DNA of 55,940 nt from Microcystis aeruginosa Ma_SC_T_19800800_S464 (GTDB lineage: Bacteria; Cyanobacteriota; Cyanobacteriia; Cyanobacteriales; Microcystaceae), in assembly GCA_007095785.1 (NCBI GenBank), contig SFBL01000225.1, forward strand, positions 1 to 55,940, in the 5' to 3' direction. The notes under the pieces are model-generated. The model searched no databases, was not told where the DNA came from, and was given only the letters and a program-made list of their open reading frames with translations. Positions 38,244-47,312 of the stretch are shown in pieces (positions within the stretch are counted from its first letter, which is position 1; each line of letters starts with the position of its first letter). A program made the translations under genes and the position numbers.

Positions 38244-39434
38244 TCACTCGCTAGTTTTGCTAGGAAAAACCCCCGGTTGAACGGTGAGAGTTTGTTGTTT
38301 ACCCCTGCGGTTAATCTCGATTTCCAGATTACCACCGATCGCACTGGTTTCTACACCTTGCTGCACATCGGAAGCGGTTTTAACGGGGTTTCCTGCCACA
38401 GTTTCGATGATATCACCCGCTTGCATTCCGGCTTTTTGAGCGGGGGAATTTTCCACCACTCGCAGGACGATTACCCCCTCATTTTGGTCAATATTAAAGT
38501 TTAATTCTTTAGTTTCATTCAATTGCTGCCGTAATTCTGGGGTTAGCGTCACCATGTGGATACCGATGTAGGGATGTTCCGCTTTACCCTTACTAGATAG
38601 CTGTCCCGCCACTTTTTGGGCGGTTTCGATGGGAATAGCAAACCCTAAACCCTGAGCATCGGCCCGAATTGCCGTATTAATACCGATAACTTCCCCCTTG
38701 GCGTTCAGCAACGGGCCGCCGGAATTGCCGGGGTTAATAGCGGCATCGGTTTGAATAAAACGAACTCGTTTATCGGGAACCCCCACTTCGCTGCTAGTCC
38801 GGCCCAAGGCACTAATAATGCCCACCGTAACCGTATTATCTAAGCCTAGGGGATTGCCAATAGCGATCGCCCACTCTCCTGGTATTAAAGTTTCGGCCTT
38901 GCCAAAAGTCACCGTCGGTAAATTTTCCGCCTCAATTTTCACCAGGGCCACATCGGTCATATTGTCAACCCCTAGGACTTTACCCTGATAGGTTTGACCG
39001 TTTTTCAGAGTCACTTTTACTTGGGTTGTCCCTTCCACCACATGGGCATTAGTCAAAAGTAGTCCTTCTGTACTAATTATAAACCCAGAACCGGTTCCTC
39101 GTTCCAAATGCTCCTTGGGAATCGGCACTTCATTACCAAAAAAGCGCCGAAAAAAGGGCTGTTTAAATTCTTCGGGAATTTGGTCGGCCACTTCCCGGGC
39201 CGAGTCAATCCGCACCACCGCCGGCCCAACTTTCTGCACGGCCTGGGCGATAAAATTAACATTACCGTCGGTTTGGGGAATAACAGGGAGAGAGAGGGAA
39301 GCGGGGAGGATTGCCGGCGGTTTATTTACCTCTAGGGGTGCTTTTCTGCTTAAATACTGATTTCCTAGCACACCCACAGTACCACCTAGGGCGAGTAATC
39401 CCAGTGAAATCCCCAATCTTGTCAATAAACCCAT
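38244..39434 (-). CDS. HtrA/Deg-type serine protease with PDZ domain
   Basis: The protein is 396 aa. An N-terminal membrane anchor or signal (about 5-25) is followed by a trypsin-like domain with the catalytic triad His131 (TNAHVVEG), Asp161 (DMTDVALVKI) and Ser238 (NPGNSGGPL). One PDZ domain follows (about 285-390; IVLRVVENSPAQKAGMQAGD). It degrades misfolded proteins in the periplasm or at the thylakoid/plasma membrane. It resembles the cyanobacterial trio HtrA/HhoA/HhoB; which member it is cannot be fixed here. It is the first gene of a minus-strand pair with the LptC-like gene. Confidence 0.92.
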   Translation of the reverse strand: MGLLTRLGISLGLLALGGTVGVLGNQYLSRKAPLEVNKPPAILPASLSLPVIPQTDGNVNFIAQAVQKVGPAVVRIDSAREVADQIPEEFKQPFFRRFFGNEVPIPKEHLERGTGSGFIISTEGLLLTNAHVVEGTTQVKVTLKNGQTYQGKVLGVDNMTDVALVKIEAENLPTVTFGKAETLIPGEWAIAIGNPLGLDNTVTVGIISALGRTSSEVGVPDKRVRFIQTDAAINPGNSGGPLLNAKGEVIGINTAIRADAQGLGFAIPIETAQKVAGQLSSKGKAEHPYIGIHMVTLTPELRQQLNETKELNFNIDQNEGVIVLRVVENSPAQKAGMQAGDIIETVAGNPVKTASDVQQGVETSAIGGNLEIEINRRGKQQTLTVQPGVFPSKTSE

Positions 39435-39597
39435 AAGCTCTAGCCCTAAAATGTCGTGTGCGGTAGAATCGGCCCCAAACTTACCTATATTATAGGCTGT
39501 CTTTTTTGTCGGTAGGAAAGAATCAATGGGAACTTACCCCGTTTACGGGTCTTCTTTTAGCGGTAAAATCACGAAACAGTTATGAGAATCTCAGTTC

Positions 39598-40935
39598 ATG
39601 CAATTGTTTGATCGCATCCGTTTAGGGATAGCCGTAGCGGTGGCTAAAACCGTTACTGCTGTGGTTAAAGGACTCCGTTTAGGGGCTGCCAGCGTCTTGC
39701 CGGGGGAAATTGCCCGTCGTCTCCATCCCCGTTTGTTACCGCTACTTTGTGGGCAAGTGCGACGGGGGGTAATCTTGGTGGTTGGCACGAATGGAAAAAC
39801 TACCACTTCCCTACTCCTAAGAACTATTCTAGAGCGTCAAGGGGCAAAAGTCACCCATAATACCACTGGGGCGAATTTAATTAATGGTTTAATCACTGCT
39901 TTATTAGCCGATGCCAATTTATTCGGCACTTTAAAGGCTGATTATGCCATTTTAGAAGTGGATGAAAATATTCTCCCTTTGGTTTTAAAAGATTGTCGTC
40001 CTCGCGCTATTTTAGCTCTCAATTTGTTTCGCGATCAACTCGATCGCTATGGGGAAGTAGATACAATTAGTCGCCGTTGGCAAGGAGCCATATCTCCCCT
40101 ACCCACCAATACTTTAGTGATTCTCAATGCTGATGATCCGACTCTTTCCCATTTGGGTCAACAACTGCCCCAAAGAGTTGTATATTTTGGCTTAAGTGAG
40201 CCAGAATTATATCTAGAAGAAATTCCCCACGCTGTCGATTCTATTTACTGTCCTAAATGTGGCGCTTCTTTGGATTATCGCGGAGTTTATCTCTCCCATT
40301 TAGGGGATTTTAGTTGTCCTAGTTGCGGCTTTAAAAAGAGTAGTCCTGCTTTTCATAGTCACGATTGGCCACAGATTTTAATCGGTGTTTATAATAAATA
40401 TAATACTTTAGCGGCGGGTTTAGTAGCCCAGGAATTGGGGATTAAAGATCGAGAAATTTTTGAGACAGTACAGGGTTTTAAAGCGGCTTTTGGTCGAGCG
40501 GAAGAATTAGAAATTGAGGGTAAAAAAGTTAGAATTTTACTGTCTAAAAATCCCGTGGGTATGAATGAAACAATTCGCGCAGTGGCTGATATTTTACAGA
40601 AAGAAAAGTCTTCTACTACTCTCTTGGTTCTCAATGATCGCATCCCCGACGGTACGGATGTTTCTTGGATTTGGGATGTGGATACGGAAAAATTAACCCG
40701 TTTGGGAACAACTTTAGTGGTGACAGGCGATCGACTTTATGACATGGCTTTGCGCTTACAATATAGTCAGGATAGTCTTGCTTCTCCAGTTAATTTAATT
40801 GTTGAATCCGATCTAAAAAAAGCGATCCAAATTGCGATTAATAACACCAAAAATGAGGAAACTTTACATATTTTACCTACCTATTCTGCTATGTTAGAAG
40901 TACGAGAGATTCTCACGGGTCGAAAGATTTTGTAG
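39598..40935 (+). CDS. murT: MurT-type lipid II isoglutaminyl synthase, ligase subunit
   Basis: The protein is 445 aa. It is a Mur ligase homologue with the P-loop GTNGKTTTSLLLRTIL near 62-77, HNTTGANLINGL near 84-95 and a four-cysteine ribbon (CPKCG...CPSCG) near 219-242. It ends with the DUF1727 C-terminal domain (LVLNDRIPDGTDVSWIWDVD). With GatD it amidates the glutamate of lipid II. The partner gene follows after 200 bases of low-complexity DNA. It is divergent from the protease gene with 163 bases between. Confidence 0.9.
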   Translation: MQLFDRIRLGIAVAVAKTVTAVVKGLRLGAASVLPGEIARRLHPRLLPLLCGQVRRGVILVVGTNGKTTTSLLLRTILERQGAKVTHNTTGANLINGLITALLADANLFGTLKADYAILEVDENILPLVLKDCRPRAILALNLFRDQLDRYGEVDTISRRWQGAISPLPTNTLVILNADDPTLSHLGQQLPQRVVYFGLSEPELYLEEIPHAVDSIYCPKCGASLDYRGVYLSHLGDFSCPSCGFKKSSPAFHSHDWPQILIGVYNKYNTLAAGLVAQELGIKDREIFETVQGFKAAFGRAEELEIEGKKVRILLSKNPVGMNETIRAVADILQKEKSSTTLLVLNDRIPDGTDVSWIWDVDTEKLTRLGTTLVVTGDRLYDMALRLQYSQDSLASPVNLIVESDLKKAIQIAINNTKNEETLHILPTYSAMLEVREILTGRKIL

Positions 40936-40969
40936 AAATTAGAAAAGAGTAAAGATTAGTCTTAGGTTT

Positions 40970-41125
40970 TGGGTTGTTAGGGTTTTAGTTGTTGGGGTGT
41001 TAGGGTTTTAGGGTTTTAGTTGAAATTCCCCATTGCCCCATTCCCCCATTCCCCCTATCCCCCATCCCCTATCCCCTATCCCCTATCCCCCATCTCCCAT
41101 CCCCTATCCCCCATCCCCTAATCCC
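40970..41125. repeat. Low-complexity tract between murT and gatD
   Basis: TTAGGGTTTTAG-like repeats (40970-41022) are followed by about 95 bases of CCCCTAT/CCCCCAT heptamers and hexamers. The complementary strand is G-rich. It lies within what is otherwise a two-gene operon and could vary in copy number between strains. Confidence 0.85.
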
Positions 41126-41135
41126 CGAAAAAATT

Positions 41136-41939
41136 ATGCAAGAACTAGAACTAAAAATCGGCTGGTTATATCCGACATTAATGAGTACCTACGGCGATCG
41201 AGGTAATGTTATTACTATCCAAAGAAGATGTCAATGGCGTGATATTGCTGTGACAATTATTCCCCTAGATGCTCAAACAGAAGCCGAGACATTTTATCAA
41301 GTAGATATAATTGTTGGGGGTGGAGCGCAGGATCGGCAACAGGAGATCGTTATGCGCGATTTACAGGGTAGAAAAGCAGCGGCGATGAAAGAACAATTAT
41401 CGGCAGGAATACCGGGGGTTTTTACCTGTGGTTCCCCACAATTATTAGGCCATTATTATGAACCAGCTTTCGGTCAAAGAATCGAAGGATTAGGATTATT
41501 AGACCTAGTAAGTAAACATCCCGGCCCCAATGCAAAACGCTGTATCGGTAACGTGGTTTTTGAAATTACGGCCTCTCCCTTAGGGGAGGAAATAAAAGCT
41601 ATGACTGGGGAAAAACCGCTAGTAATTGGCTTTGAAAATCACGGGGGTCGTACCTATTTACAGACCGTTTCTCCCTTGGGAAAGGTGATTACCGGTTACG
41701 GAAATAACGGAGAGGACGGTTATGAAGGAGCATTTTACCACAATGCGATCGCTACCTATGCTCACGGTCCCCTACTACCCAAAAATCCCTTTTTAGCCGA
41801 TTGGTTAATCACAAAAGCTTTAGAACAAAAGTATCAAAAACCGATTTTTTTAACAAAACTTGATGATTCTCTGGCCCTGAAAGCAAGATTTGCCATGTTT
41901 GAACGACTAGAACTAACCGGCGTGACCAATAAAGCCTAA
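41136..41939 (+). CDS. gatD: GatD-type glutamine amidotransferase (lipid II amidation)
   Basis: The protein is 267 aa, of the CobB/CobQ-type class I glutaminase fold. The nucleophile is Cys98 in GVFTCGSPQLLGHYYEP, and the partner His is in AIATYAHGPLLPKNP. GWLYPTLMSTYGDRGNVITI at the N-terminus is typical of GatD. It releases ammonia from glutamine for MurT. A repeat tract separates it from murT, but no terminator is visible, so co-transcription is likely. Confidence 0.9.
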   Translation: MQELELKIGWLYPTLMSTYGDRGNVITIQRRCQWRDIAVTIIPLDAQTEAETFYQVDIIVGGGAQDRQQEIVMRDLQGRKAAAMKEQLSAGIPGVFTCGSPQLLGHYYEPAFGQRIEGLGLLDLVSKHPGPNAKRCIGNVVFEITASPLGEEIKAMTGEKPLVIGFENHGGRTYLQTVSPLGKVITGYGNNGEDGYEGAFYHNAIATYAHGPLLPKNPFLADWLITKALEQKYQKPIFLTKLDDSLALKARFAMFERLELTGVTNKA

Positions 41940-41997
41940 ACTGGTCATATACACTTATGGCAGGAGATAGTCAAACTAGCCATTAAGAATTTTAATT

Positions 41998-42936
41998 GTG
42001 GCAGCTTATGAAATTATGACTGGAAAAATTATCGATCGTCAAACGGCGGGGTTTCTCGTCCTCATCATTCCCCTAGCGGTGCTAATCATCCTTGTTTTTA
42101 CCGCTTGGCCATTGATCCTACTTGTCTTCCTCTTAACTCTGGCAGTCAAGGTGTGGCAAGACTATCGCTGGTCAAAATTATCGACGGTGATTAACCCCTA
42201 TTTCAATCAACTTTTACAGGACAATCAAGGTTGTCTCACCCCGATTGACCTATCGGCAAAAGCCAATCTCACGGCCAAATTAGCCAGACAATTTTTAGAC
42301 AGAAAAGCTGAGGAATTTGGAGCGCAAAAAAAAGCTGTAGGCGATAAGGGTATGGCCTATTACTTTATCACCGCCAGTACCTTGGGTAGTATTTTTGATG
42401 AGAGTGACCCCTCTTTAGAAGAAATAGGGGAAAAACAAGTTCCTGCGATTACTGCCTCGAGATCACCTCTGACCAATTTAGAGCAATCCCAGGAGGCTAA
42501 ATCCCCCCTGATTGTCGCCGAAAAGAGCGAAAATTCTGTCCCGGAGGTTCCTGTTATTTCTTCCTCCCAACCTCTGACTAATTTAGGTAAATTATTTGAG
42601 GAAAAAGAGGAAGAAAATACCGCAGCTATCTCTGTTCAAGAAACGGTAATTCAAGAACCAGAGGAGATAATTAATCCTAGTTTAAACAGTTCTGCCAGTT
42701 CTTTATCCCAATCAGAATCAGAAGTTAAGGAAGAATCTCTAACCACTGTATCTGAAACCATCTCATCGATGATTTTGGCGGATTTGGCTAAACGTTTAGG
42801 AGTTACCCCGGCCGTTTTGGGTAGAAACAAGAAAAATAAATCGGAAGCAGAATTTGCCGATTGGAGTCGCATCAGAGATCCCGATGGTATTGCTTGGAAA
42901 TTTGACGCAAAAAACTCCCTATTTGTGGCCAACTGA
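41998..42936 (+). CDS. Membrane protein of unknown function
   Basis: The protein is 312 aa from a GTG at 41998 (an ATG six codons later is equally possible). Two adjacent hydrophobic helices (FLVLIIPLAVLIILVFTAWP and LILLVFLLTLAVKVW, about 18-58) form a hairpin. They are followed by a conserved-looking domain (DLSAKANLTAKLARQFLDRK, GMAYYFITASTLGSIF). A long acidic Ser/Glu-rich linker (about 140-255) leads to a C-terminal segment (LADLAKRLGVTPAVLGRNKK) that looks like a small helix-turn-helix-type motif. No family is recognised with confidence. It ends just before a clear terminator. Confidence 0.75.
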   Translation: MAAYEIMTGKIIDRQTAGFLVLIIPLAVLIILVFTAWPLILLVFLLTLAVKVWQDYRWSKLSTVINPYFNQLLQDNQGCLTPIDLSAKANLTAKLARQFLDRKAEEFGAQKKAVGDKGMAYYFITASTLGSIFDESDPSLEEIGEKQVPAITASRSPLTNLEQSQEAKSPLIVAEKSENSVPEVPVISSSQPLTNLGKLFEEKEEENTAAISVQETVIQEPEEIINPSLNSSASSLSQSESEVKEESLTTVSETISSMILADLAKRLGVTPAVLGRNKKNKSEAEFADWSRIRDPDGIAWKFDAKNSLFVAN

Positions 42937-42959
42937 TAGGTAATTTGTTTGGTTTTTTA

Positions 42960-42984
42960 GACAGGCTCAATGCCTGTCTTTTTT
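42960..42984 (+). terminator. Intrinsic terminator
   Basis: GACAGGC and GCCTGTC pair around a 5-base loop and are followed by six T residues. It terminates the membrane-protein gene that ends at 42936. Confidence 0.88.
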
Positions 42985-43609
42985 GGCTCTAGGTGTGGGG
43001 TTATAAATACTTGAAATTTCAATAGTTTGTAACCCCACAGTGAACTTTTTGGGGTTTCCACAGAGATTGAGCAGTCATCTTTCCTGAATTTTTTTGGCTC
43101 TCCCAGACTGGTTATAGCAAATTAGTAGTTTAAATGAACCTAACCCCTTAAATAGCCTGGAATCCAACAAAGCAAAAAGCTTTTTTTATTAAAATTGCTT
43201 TTTTTAATTCTGGTGAGCCTTGCTTGGCAAGGCTTGCGTGGATTATTTTCTACTAATATATCATAACTACTCTAGAAGAGCCAAAGTTGCTCGGAAGCTG
43301 TGAGGCTATCTTTTGCTAATTCAAAAGCACCTGTTCCGATTACCGTGGCTAAAGGACAAGCTACAGTGGTCAGTGTCTGAAAGTGTCGGTAAGCAATCTA
43401 TTCTTGTGCCAGAAATTGTTAAACCAGGCTCTGTTTACTGGCGGGAATACATGAGCAAGGTGCGTTCCCCAAAATCGATCGGTGCAGTGGTAGGACTGAC
43501 CTTAGGGAACGCACCCTACAGCTAATCAATTAAATCTCTTGCCAGATAAGGATTTAGTCGATTTATGCCCCCCTATCCAACCATAACAAGTAACGAAAAG
43601 CCACAATAA
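42985..43609. other. Gene-poor region with three inverted repeats
   Basis: No supportable gene is seen. The region holds an inverted repeat with 10-bp arms at 42994-43039 (TGTGGGGTTA/TAACCCCACA) whose loop contains the 12-base palindrome TTGAAATTTCAA. It also holds a hairpin at 43216-43234 (AGCCTTGC/GCAAGGCT) and an inverted repeat at 43459-43515 (GGTGCGTTCCC/GGGAACGCACC). A 70-codon open frame at 43313-43525 overlaps the last repeat and shows no family resemblance. Confidence 0.65.
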
Positions 43610-44014
43610 TTAGTCAGGGCGAAGTCGAATCCCGCTAGGACTTATCAACTCTCCACCTCGACCTTCTTGATAGATAATCTGGCCTGATAAATTCTCAGGA
43701 CTAACTATAATCACACGAACTCTTGAGCCATCGCTTTCCCAGTAACCAGAAGCACTCGATGTTCTCGTTCTAGGTGTCGTGTATCCACTGTTTATAAATG
43801 AAGAACAGGTCTGTTTAAAATCGCCCCCATCATAGAAAAAATATCTACACCTTTGATTAATGCCCGTTCCCGAATCACTACGTTCTGAGGAGAAAGTTGT
43901 AACGCCTCTCTGAGAAATCAACTGTGCTTGTACTTGCTGATAGTTTGGGATATCTAATATCTGAATGACTGAGAAGATACTGAGTATTAAAGTGAGAATT
44001 CTAGGTTTTGTCAT
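43610..44014 (-). CDS. Secreted hypothetical protein
   Basis: Start is taken at ATG 44014, six bases after AAGGTG; the frame extends to a TTG at 44035. The protein is about 134 aa with a signal peptide (MTKPRILTLILSIFSVIQIL, cleavage probably near VQAQ). The mature part has two cysteines (RCRYFFYDGG and KQTCSSF) that could form a disulfide and a Thr/Ser/Arg-rich middle (TTPRTRTSSASGYW). No family is recognised. It is probably periplasmic. Confidence 0.6.
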   Translation of the reverse strand: MTKPRILTLILSIFSVIQILDIPNYQQVQAQLISQRGVTTFSSERSDSGTGINQRCRYFFYDGGDFKQTCSSFINSGYTTPRTRTSSASGYWESDGSRVRVIIVSPENLSGQIIYQEGRGGELISPSGIRLRPD

Positions 44015-44293
44015 TTTGGACACCTTAAATCGCAATTTGATCTAGATGGTCTAACTATGGATTATACGGAAAGTTTCCCTATATCACACCAAATACACAT
44101 TTTTTTAAAAATCTTTCTATATGTTAACGGAGCGATCGCAAAAAACTTTCCCCATAACAGGACAATAAGCCTTTTATGGGGAAATTCAACTAAACTCCCA
44201 ACACCTAAAGCTCAACAGCCAAACCCTAACAGCTAACGCACCGATCGAGCGATCAATTATCATAGAGACAGTAACAAATATTTATGAAACTTC

Positions 44294-45733
44294 ATGCTTA
44301 TTAATCGCCTTGGCATCGATCGCGGGAAAAAATTCCTTAAAGAGAGTATCTTGTTCGGAAATGACCCTAATCCTGAATTAATTGGCATTTTAGGGGTTTA
44401 TTTCGTGCAGGGCATTCTCGGACTCTCCCGATTAGCGGTTAGCTTCTTTTTAAAAGACGATTTGGCCTTGAGTCCCTCCCAGATGGGGGCATTAATCGGA
44501 GTGGCGGCGATTCCTTGGGTGATTAAACCAGCTTTTGGCTTTCTTTCGGATGGTTTGCCTATTTTCGGCTATCGTCGTCGGCCCTACCTCATTTTATCGG
44601 GAATTCTCGGGGTTTTAGCTTGGTTGGCCCTAGCCACTGTGGTGGAGAATGCTTGGCAAGCGACGGCGGCGATCCTGCTTGGTTCCCTTTCTGTCACCAT
44701 TAGTGATGTCATCGTCGATTCTTTGGTGGTAGAAAGAGCGCGCAAAGAGTCCTTAACTCAATCTGGTTCTCTACAGTCCTTAACTTGGGGAATATCGGCG
44801 CTAGGCGGCTTAATTACGGCTTATCTGGGGGGTTGGTTACTGGCACACCTCGGCACTCGTCCTGTCTTCGCTCTCACGGCTATTTTTCCCCTGATTGCCT
44901 CAGCCATGGCGTTTTTAATTACAGAGGAAAAAATCAAGAATAATAGTGATTATCCACAATCCACGCCGAAAGTCAAGGAGCAAATCGGGCAATTATGGTC
45001 AGCAATTAGACAAAAATCAATTTTATTACCCACTGCCTTTATTTTTCTCTGGCAGGCTACTCCTAGCGCCGATTCTGCCTTTTTTTACTTCACCACCAAC
45101 GAGTTAGGATTTGAACCGGAATTTTTAGGACGAGTGCGCTTAGTCACCAGTTTAGCCTCGATCCTGGGCATCTGGGTATATCAAAGGTTTTTAAAAGCGA
45201 TTTCCTTTCGTTTAATTTTGGGTTGGAGTACGGTGATTTCTGCGCTTTTAGGAATGACTACCCTACTCTTAGTTACCCATACTAATCGAGCGCTCGGTAT
45301 TGACGATCATTGGTTTAGTTTGGGGGATAGTCTCATCCTCACCGTCATGGGACAAATTGCCTTTTTACCCGTCTTAATTTTATCGGCCCGTCTTTGTCCC
45401 GTGGGCATTGAAGCATCTCTATTCGCTTTATTAATGTCTATCTGGAATATGTCGGGATTAGTTTCCCAAGAAATCGGCGCTTTATTAACCCATTGGTTGG
45501 GAGTCACCGAAACTAATTTTGATAACCTTTGGTTATTGGTAGTGATTACTAATCTCTCCACTCTCCTACCTTTACCCCTAATTAAATGGCTACCTTCTAC
45601 GGATCCGCAATCTCAGGAAGTCAAGAAAACTTTTCCCCCCGCAGAAGTCTTTGAACATCATGTTACTGGTTCTTTAGCCGAACCAGGTTTTATTCCCGAA
45701 CTTGTCCCCGAATTAATCGACACAAGAGATTGA
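44294..45733 (+). CDS. Folate-biopterin (FBT/BT1) family MFS transporter
   Basis: The protein is 479 aa with about 12 membrane helices. VAAIPWVIKPAFGFLSDGLP near 73-92 and GYRRRPYLILSG near 96-107 are the FBT-family signature (loop between helices 2 and 3). SVTISDVIVDSLVVERARKE near 135-154 is another conserved segment. Members transport folates, and a cyanobacterial homologue has been described as a folate transporter. The substrate here is inferred. It ends 6 bases before a hairpin repeat that could serve as terminator. Confidence 0.88.
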   Translation: MLINRLGIDRGKKFLKESILFGNDPNPELIGILGVYFVQGILGLSRLAVSFFLKDDLALSPSQMGALIGVAAIPWVIKPAFGFLSDGLPIFGYRRRPYLILSGILGVLAWLALATVVENAWQATAAILLGSLSVTISDVIVDSLVVERARKESLTQSGSLQSLTWGISALGGLITAYLGGWLLAHLGTRPVFALTAIFPLIASAMAFLITEEKIKNNSDYPQSTPKVKEQIGQLWSAIRQKSILLPTAFIFLWQATPSADSAFFYFTTNELGFEPEFLGRVRLVTSLASILGIWVYQRFLKAISFRLILGWSTVISALLGMTTLLLVTHTNRALGIDDHWFSLGDSLILTVMGQIAFLPVLILSARLCPVGIEASLFALLMSIWNMSGLVSQEIGALLTHWLGVTETNFDNLWLLVVITNLSTLLPLPLIKWLPSTDPQSQEVKKTFPPAEVFEHHVTGSLAEPGFIPELVPELIDTRD

Positions 45734-46087
45734 CAGTCCAGAAAACGGGTTTCTTTGAGAAACCCGTTTTCTAAGGGAATGGTTAAGAAGACTATTTAAA
45801 CAGACGGAATGAGTCCCAGTCCGAACGAGTGTTAAGCTTTCATCATCTCGCTCAATCTTGTAGAGTAACAACCAATCCGGCTCGATATGGCACTCACCAT
45901 AACCCGACCAATCTCCAACGAGATTATGATCTCGGTATCGCTCTGGTAGTATTTGTTCTTGCACCAGGAGTTCCACTACAGTTTTTAACTTTTCCAAGTC
46001 TTTACCCCGTTTTTTCATCCGCCTCAAATCGCGTCGAAAGCGGGTGCTTTCCTGTGGCGTTAACATTCCCCTGTATCCTTGTTCCAA
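45713..46087 (-). CDS. YafQ-type mRNA interferase toxin, 3' end probably frameshifted
   Basis: The protein is 124 aa. It has a RelE/YafQ fold: TRFRRDLRRMKKRGKDLEKL near the start and DHNLVGDWSGYGECHIEPDW near 58-77. LLLYKIERDDESLTLVRTGT then leads into the active-site His (GTHS). Usual YafQ proteins end about here with DLF or similar. In this frame the protein runs on for 30 further residues into a hairpin repeat (RKRVSQRNPFSG). A one-base insertion after CAT-TCC would give SRLFK and a stop (45794-45796), so a one-base deletion is likely. The catalytic His remains, so the toxin may still work. It overlaps the antitoxin gene by 28 bases. Confidence 0.8.
   Translation of the reverse strand: MEQGYRGMLTPQESTRFRRDLRRMKKRGKDLEKLKTVVELLVQEQILPERYRDHNLVGDWSGYGECHIEPDWLLLYKIERDDESLTLVRTGTHSVCLNSLLNHSLRKRVSQRNPFSGLSISCVD
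45740..45772. repeat. 15-bp-stem hairpin repeat, copy 1
   Basis: AGAAAACGGGTTTCT and AGAAACCCGTTTTCT form a perfect 15-bp stem with a 3-base loop (TTG). An identical stem occurs at 47280-47312. It lies between convergent genes and may act as a bidirectional terminator; it also forms the last codons of the toxin reading frame on the minus strand. Confidence 0.9.
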
Positions 46088-46344
46088 TCCTCGAACATCT
46101 GCCCGACGCTACTATAACGCTTAAGACGCTCAGGATGTTTTTCTACTTCTTCAATGGCGGCGAGCGTTTCTGTATTAGGAATTTGAACATCAAAGGGAAA
46201 ACCTTGATGAAAATCGACATCAGATAAGGCTGGATGCTGGATTTTTTGTAGCAGAAGCTGTTGTTCTTCGTCAGTTAAGGAAAGGATAATTTGAGCAAGA
46301 GAATCAATTAGTTTAGTATTGATTGCAGCAGCAGATTGACTCAT
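46060..46344 (-). CDS. RelB/DinJ-type antitoxin
   Basis: The protein is 94 aa, upstream of and overlapping the YafQ-type toxin as usual for these pairs. The C-terminal half (FDVQIPNTETLAAIEEVEKH, RYSSVGQMFEDWNK) matches the toxin-wrapping region seen in cyanobacterial RelB/DinJ-like antitoxins. The N-terminal half (LIDSLAQIILSLTDEEQQLL) is helical and not a clear ribbon-helix-helix. It probably represses its own operon. Confidence 0.78.
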   Translation of the reverse strand: MSQSAAAINTKLIDSLAQIILSLTDEEQQLLLQKIQHPALSDVDFHQGFPFDVQIPNTETLAAIEEVEKHPERLKRYSSVGQMFEDWNKDTGEC

Positions 46345-46480
46345 GATTAAAAAAGTTATGGAGATCGATACAGTTGCCTGAATCTAATCTAGCGCGAGTT
46401 GGCAACCCCCAAACAAAAACAGGGCAGGCAAGACACCTACCCCGCTTAGGATGAGTTAGCAACCAATCCTACTAATATTT

Positions 46481-47185
46481 CTAATTCAAATGGCGCTTGA
46501 GTGCCGCTCCCGCACCCAACAAGCCCAATGCCAGTAAACCCAAGCCCGAACTTGGCTCAGGAATCGGAGTACCCTGCAAGTTCAGAGTCCAACCATTACC
46601 GAGAGAGCCACCAGAGAACATAGCATTATCCGAAATCGTCAGCCGCCAAGTGCCGCTGGATAGTTGGCCACCCAAAGAAGCCAGCATGGGAACCGCAGTG
46701 CCGCTGTTCGCACCGGTGGGGAAGTAGTCGCCGCCGGGGATGACAAAAGCATCACCCCCTGAAGCCGCCACCGCCCAGAGGTCGCCAGTAAAGGCATCAT
46801 TAAAGCTGTAGTTGTTGCCCCCGGCGAAGTTGCTGTCATCGCCAGGCCCAGAGCCAACGCGACCGATCCGGTTGAACAGGCTCACCGTCGTCGCGGTATC
46901 GACGTGAGTGAGGGTGGCAATCAGATCGCCGATCCGGCTGTGGATCAGGTTATTGAGGGTGACGGTGATGTTGGTGATCGAGAAGTTGGAACTGGTGGGA
47001 ACGGTAATAGTGCTGGAAGCACCTGTGGCGTTGTTGTCGGGGATGATGAAAGCAGTACCAGTTCCAGTAAAGGTGACGGCGCTGGCGGGGAGGACAGTCA
47101 TTCCAGCGATCGCGCTAACTGTGCCAGCGAGGACAACACCAGAGAGAGAGAGAGATTTGAAGGTAGTTGTAGAATTCATGAACAA
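46481..47185 (-). CDS. PEP-CTERM protein with P-domain-like fold
   Basis: The protein is 234 aa. It has a signal peptide (LSGVVLAGTVSAIAGMTVLP, cleaved near SAVTF). The body resembles the proprotein-convertase P-domain (SNFSITNITVTLNNLIHSRI, GDLIATLTHVDTATTVSLFN, TWRLTISDNAMFSGGSLGNG). The C-terminal sorting tail is PIPEPSSGLGLLALGLLGAG then LKRH. It should be exported and processed by an exosortase. No sortase gene is nearby. The start at 47185 is followed by a second ATG two codons on. Confidence 0.87.
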   Translation of the reverse strand: MFMNSTTTFKSLSLSGVVLAGTVSAIAGMTVLPASAVTFTGTGTAFIIPDNNATGASSTITVPTSSNFSITNITVTLNNLIHSRIGDLIATLTHVDTATTVSLFNRIGRVGSGPGDDSNFAGGNNYSFNDAFTGDLWAVAASGGDAFVIPGGDYFPTGANSGTAVPMLASLGGQLSSGTWRLTISDNAMFSGGSLGNGWTLNLQGTPIPEPSSGLGLLALGLLGAGAALKRHLN

Positions 47186-47279
47186 TTTTGGATAAATTCC
47201 CCCAGGATTCTACCCCCCCCCCGATTTTGTCAAGTATCGCTTTTTTATCGATTGCATAGATGTATAGAGTTTTATCTCC

Positions 47280-47312
47280 AGAAAACGGGTTTCTCAAAGA
47301 AACCCGTTTTCT
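47280..47312. repeat. 15-bp-stem hairpin repeat, copy 2
   Basis: The arms AGAAAACGGGTTTCT and AGAAACCCGTTTTCT are identical to copy 1 at 45740-45772; only the 3-base loop differs (CAA). It lies at the 3' end of the dead gene on the minus strand (47313-47603) and gives that frame the tail RKRVSLRNPFSG, matching the tail of the toxin frame. Confidence 0.9.

Noticed and set aside
43313-43525. A 70-codon frame
   Set aside because: It overlaps an inverted repeat and has no family resemblance or clear ribosome site.
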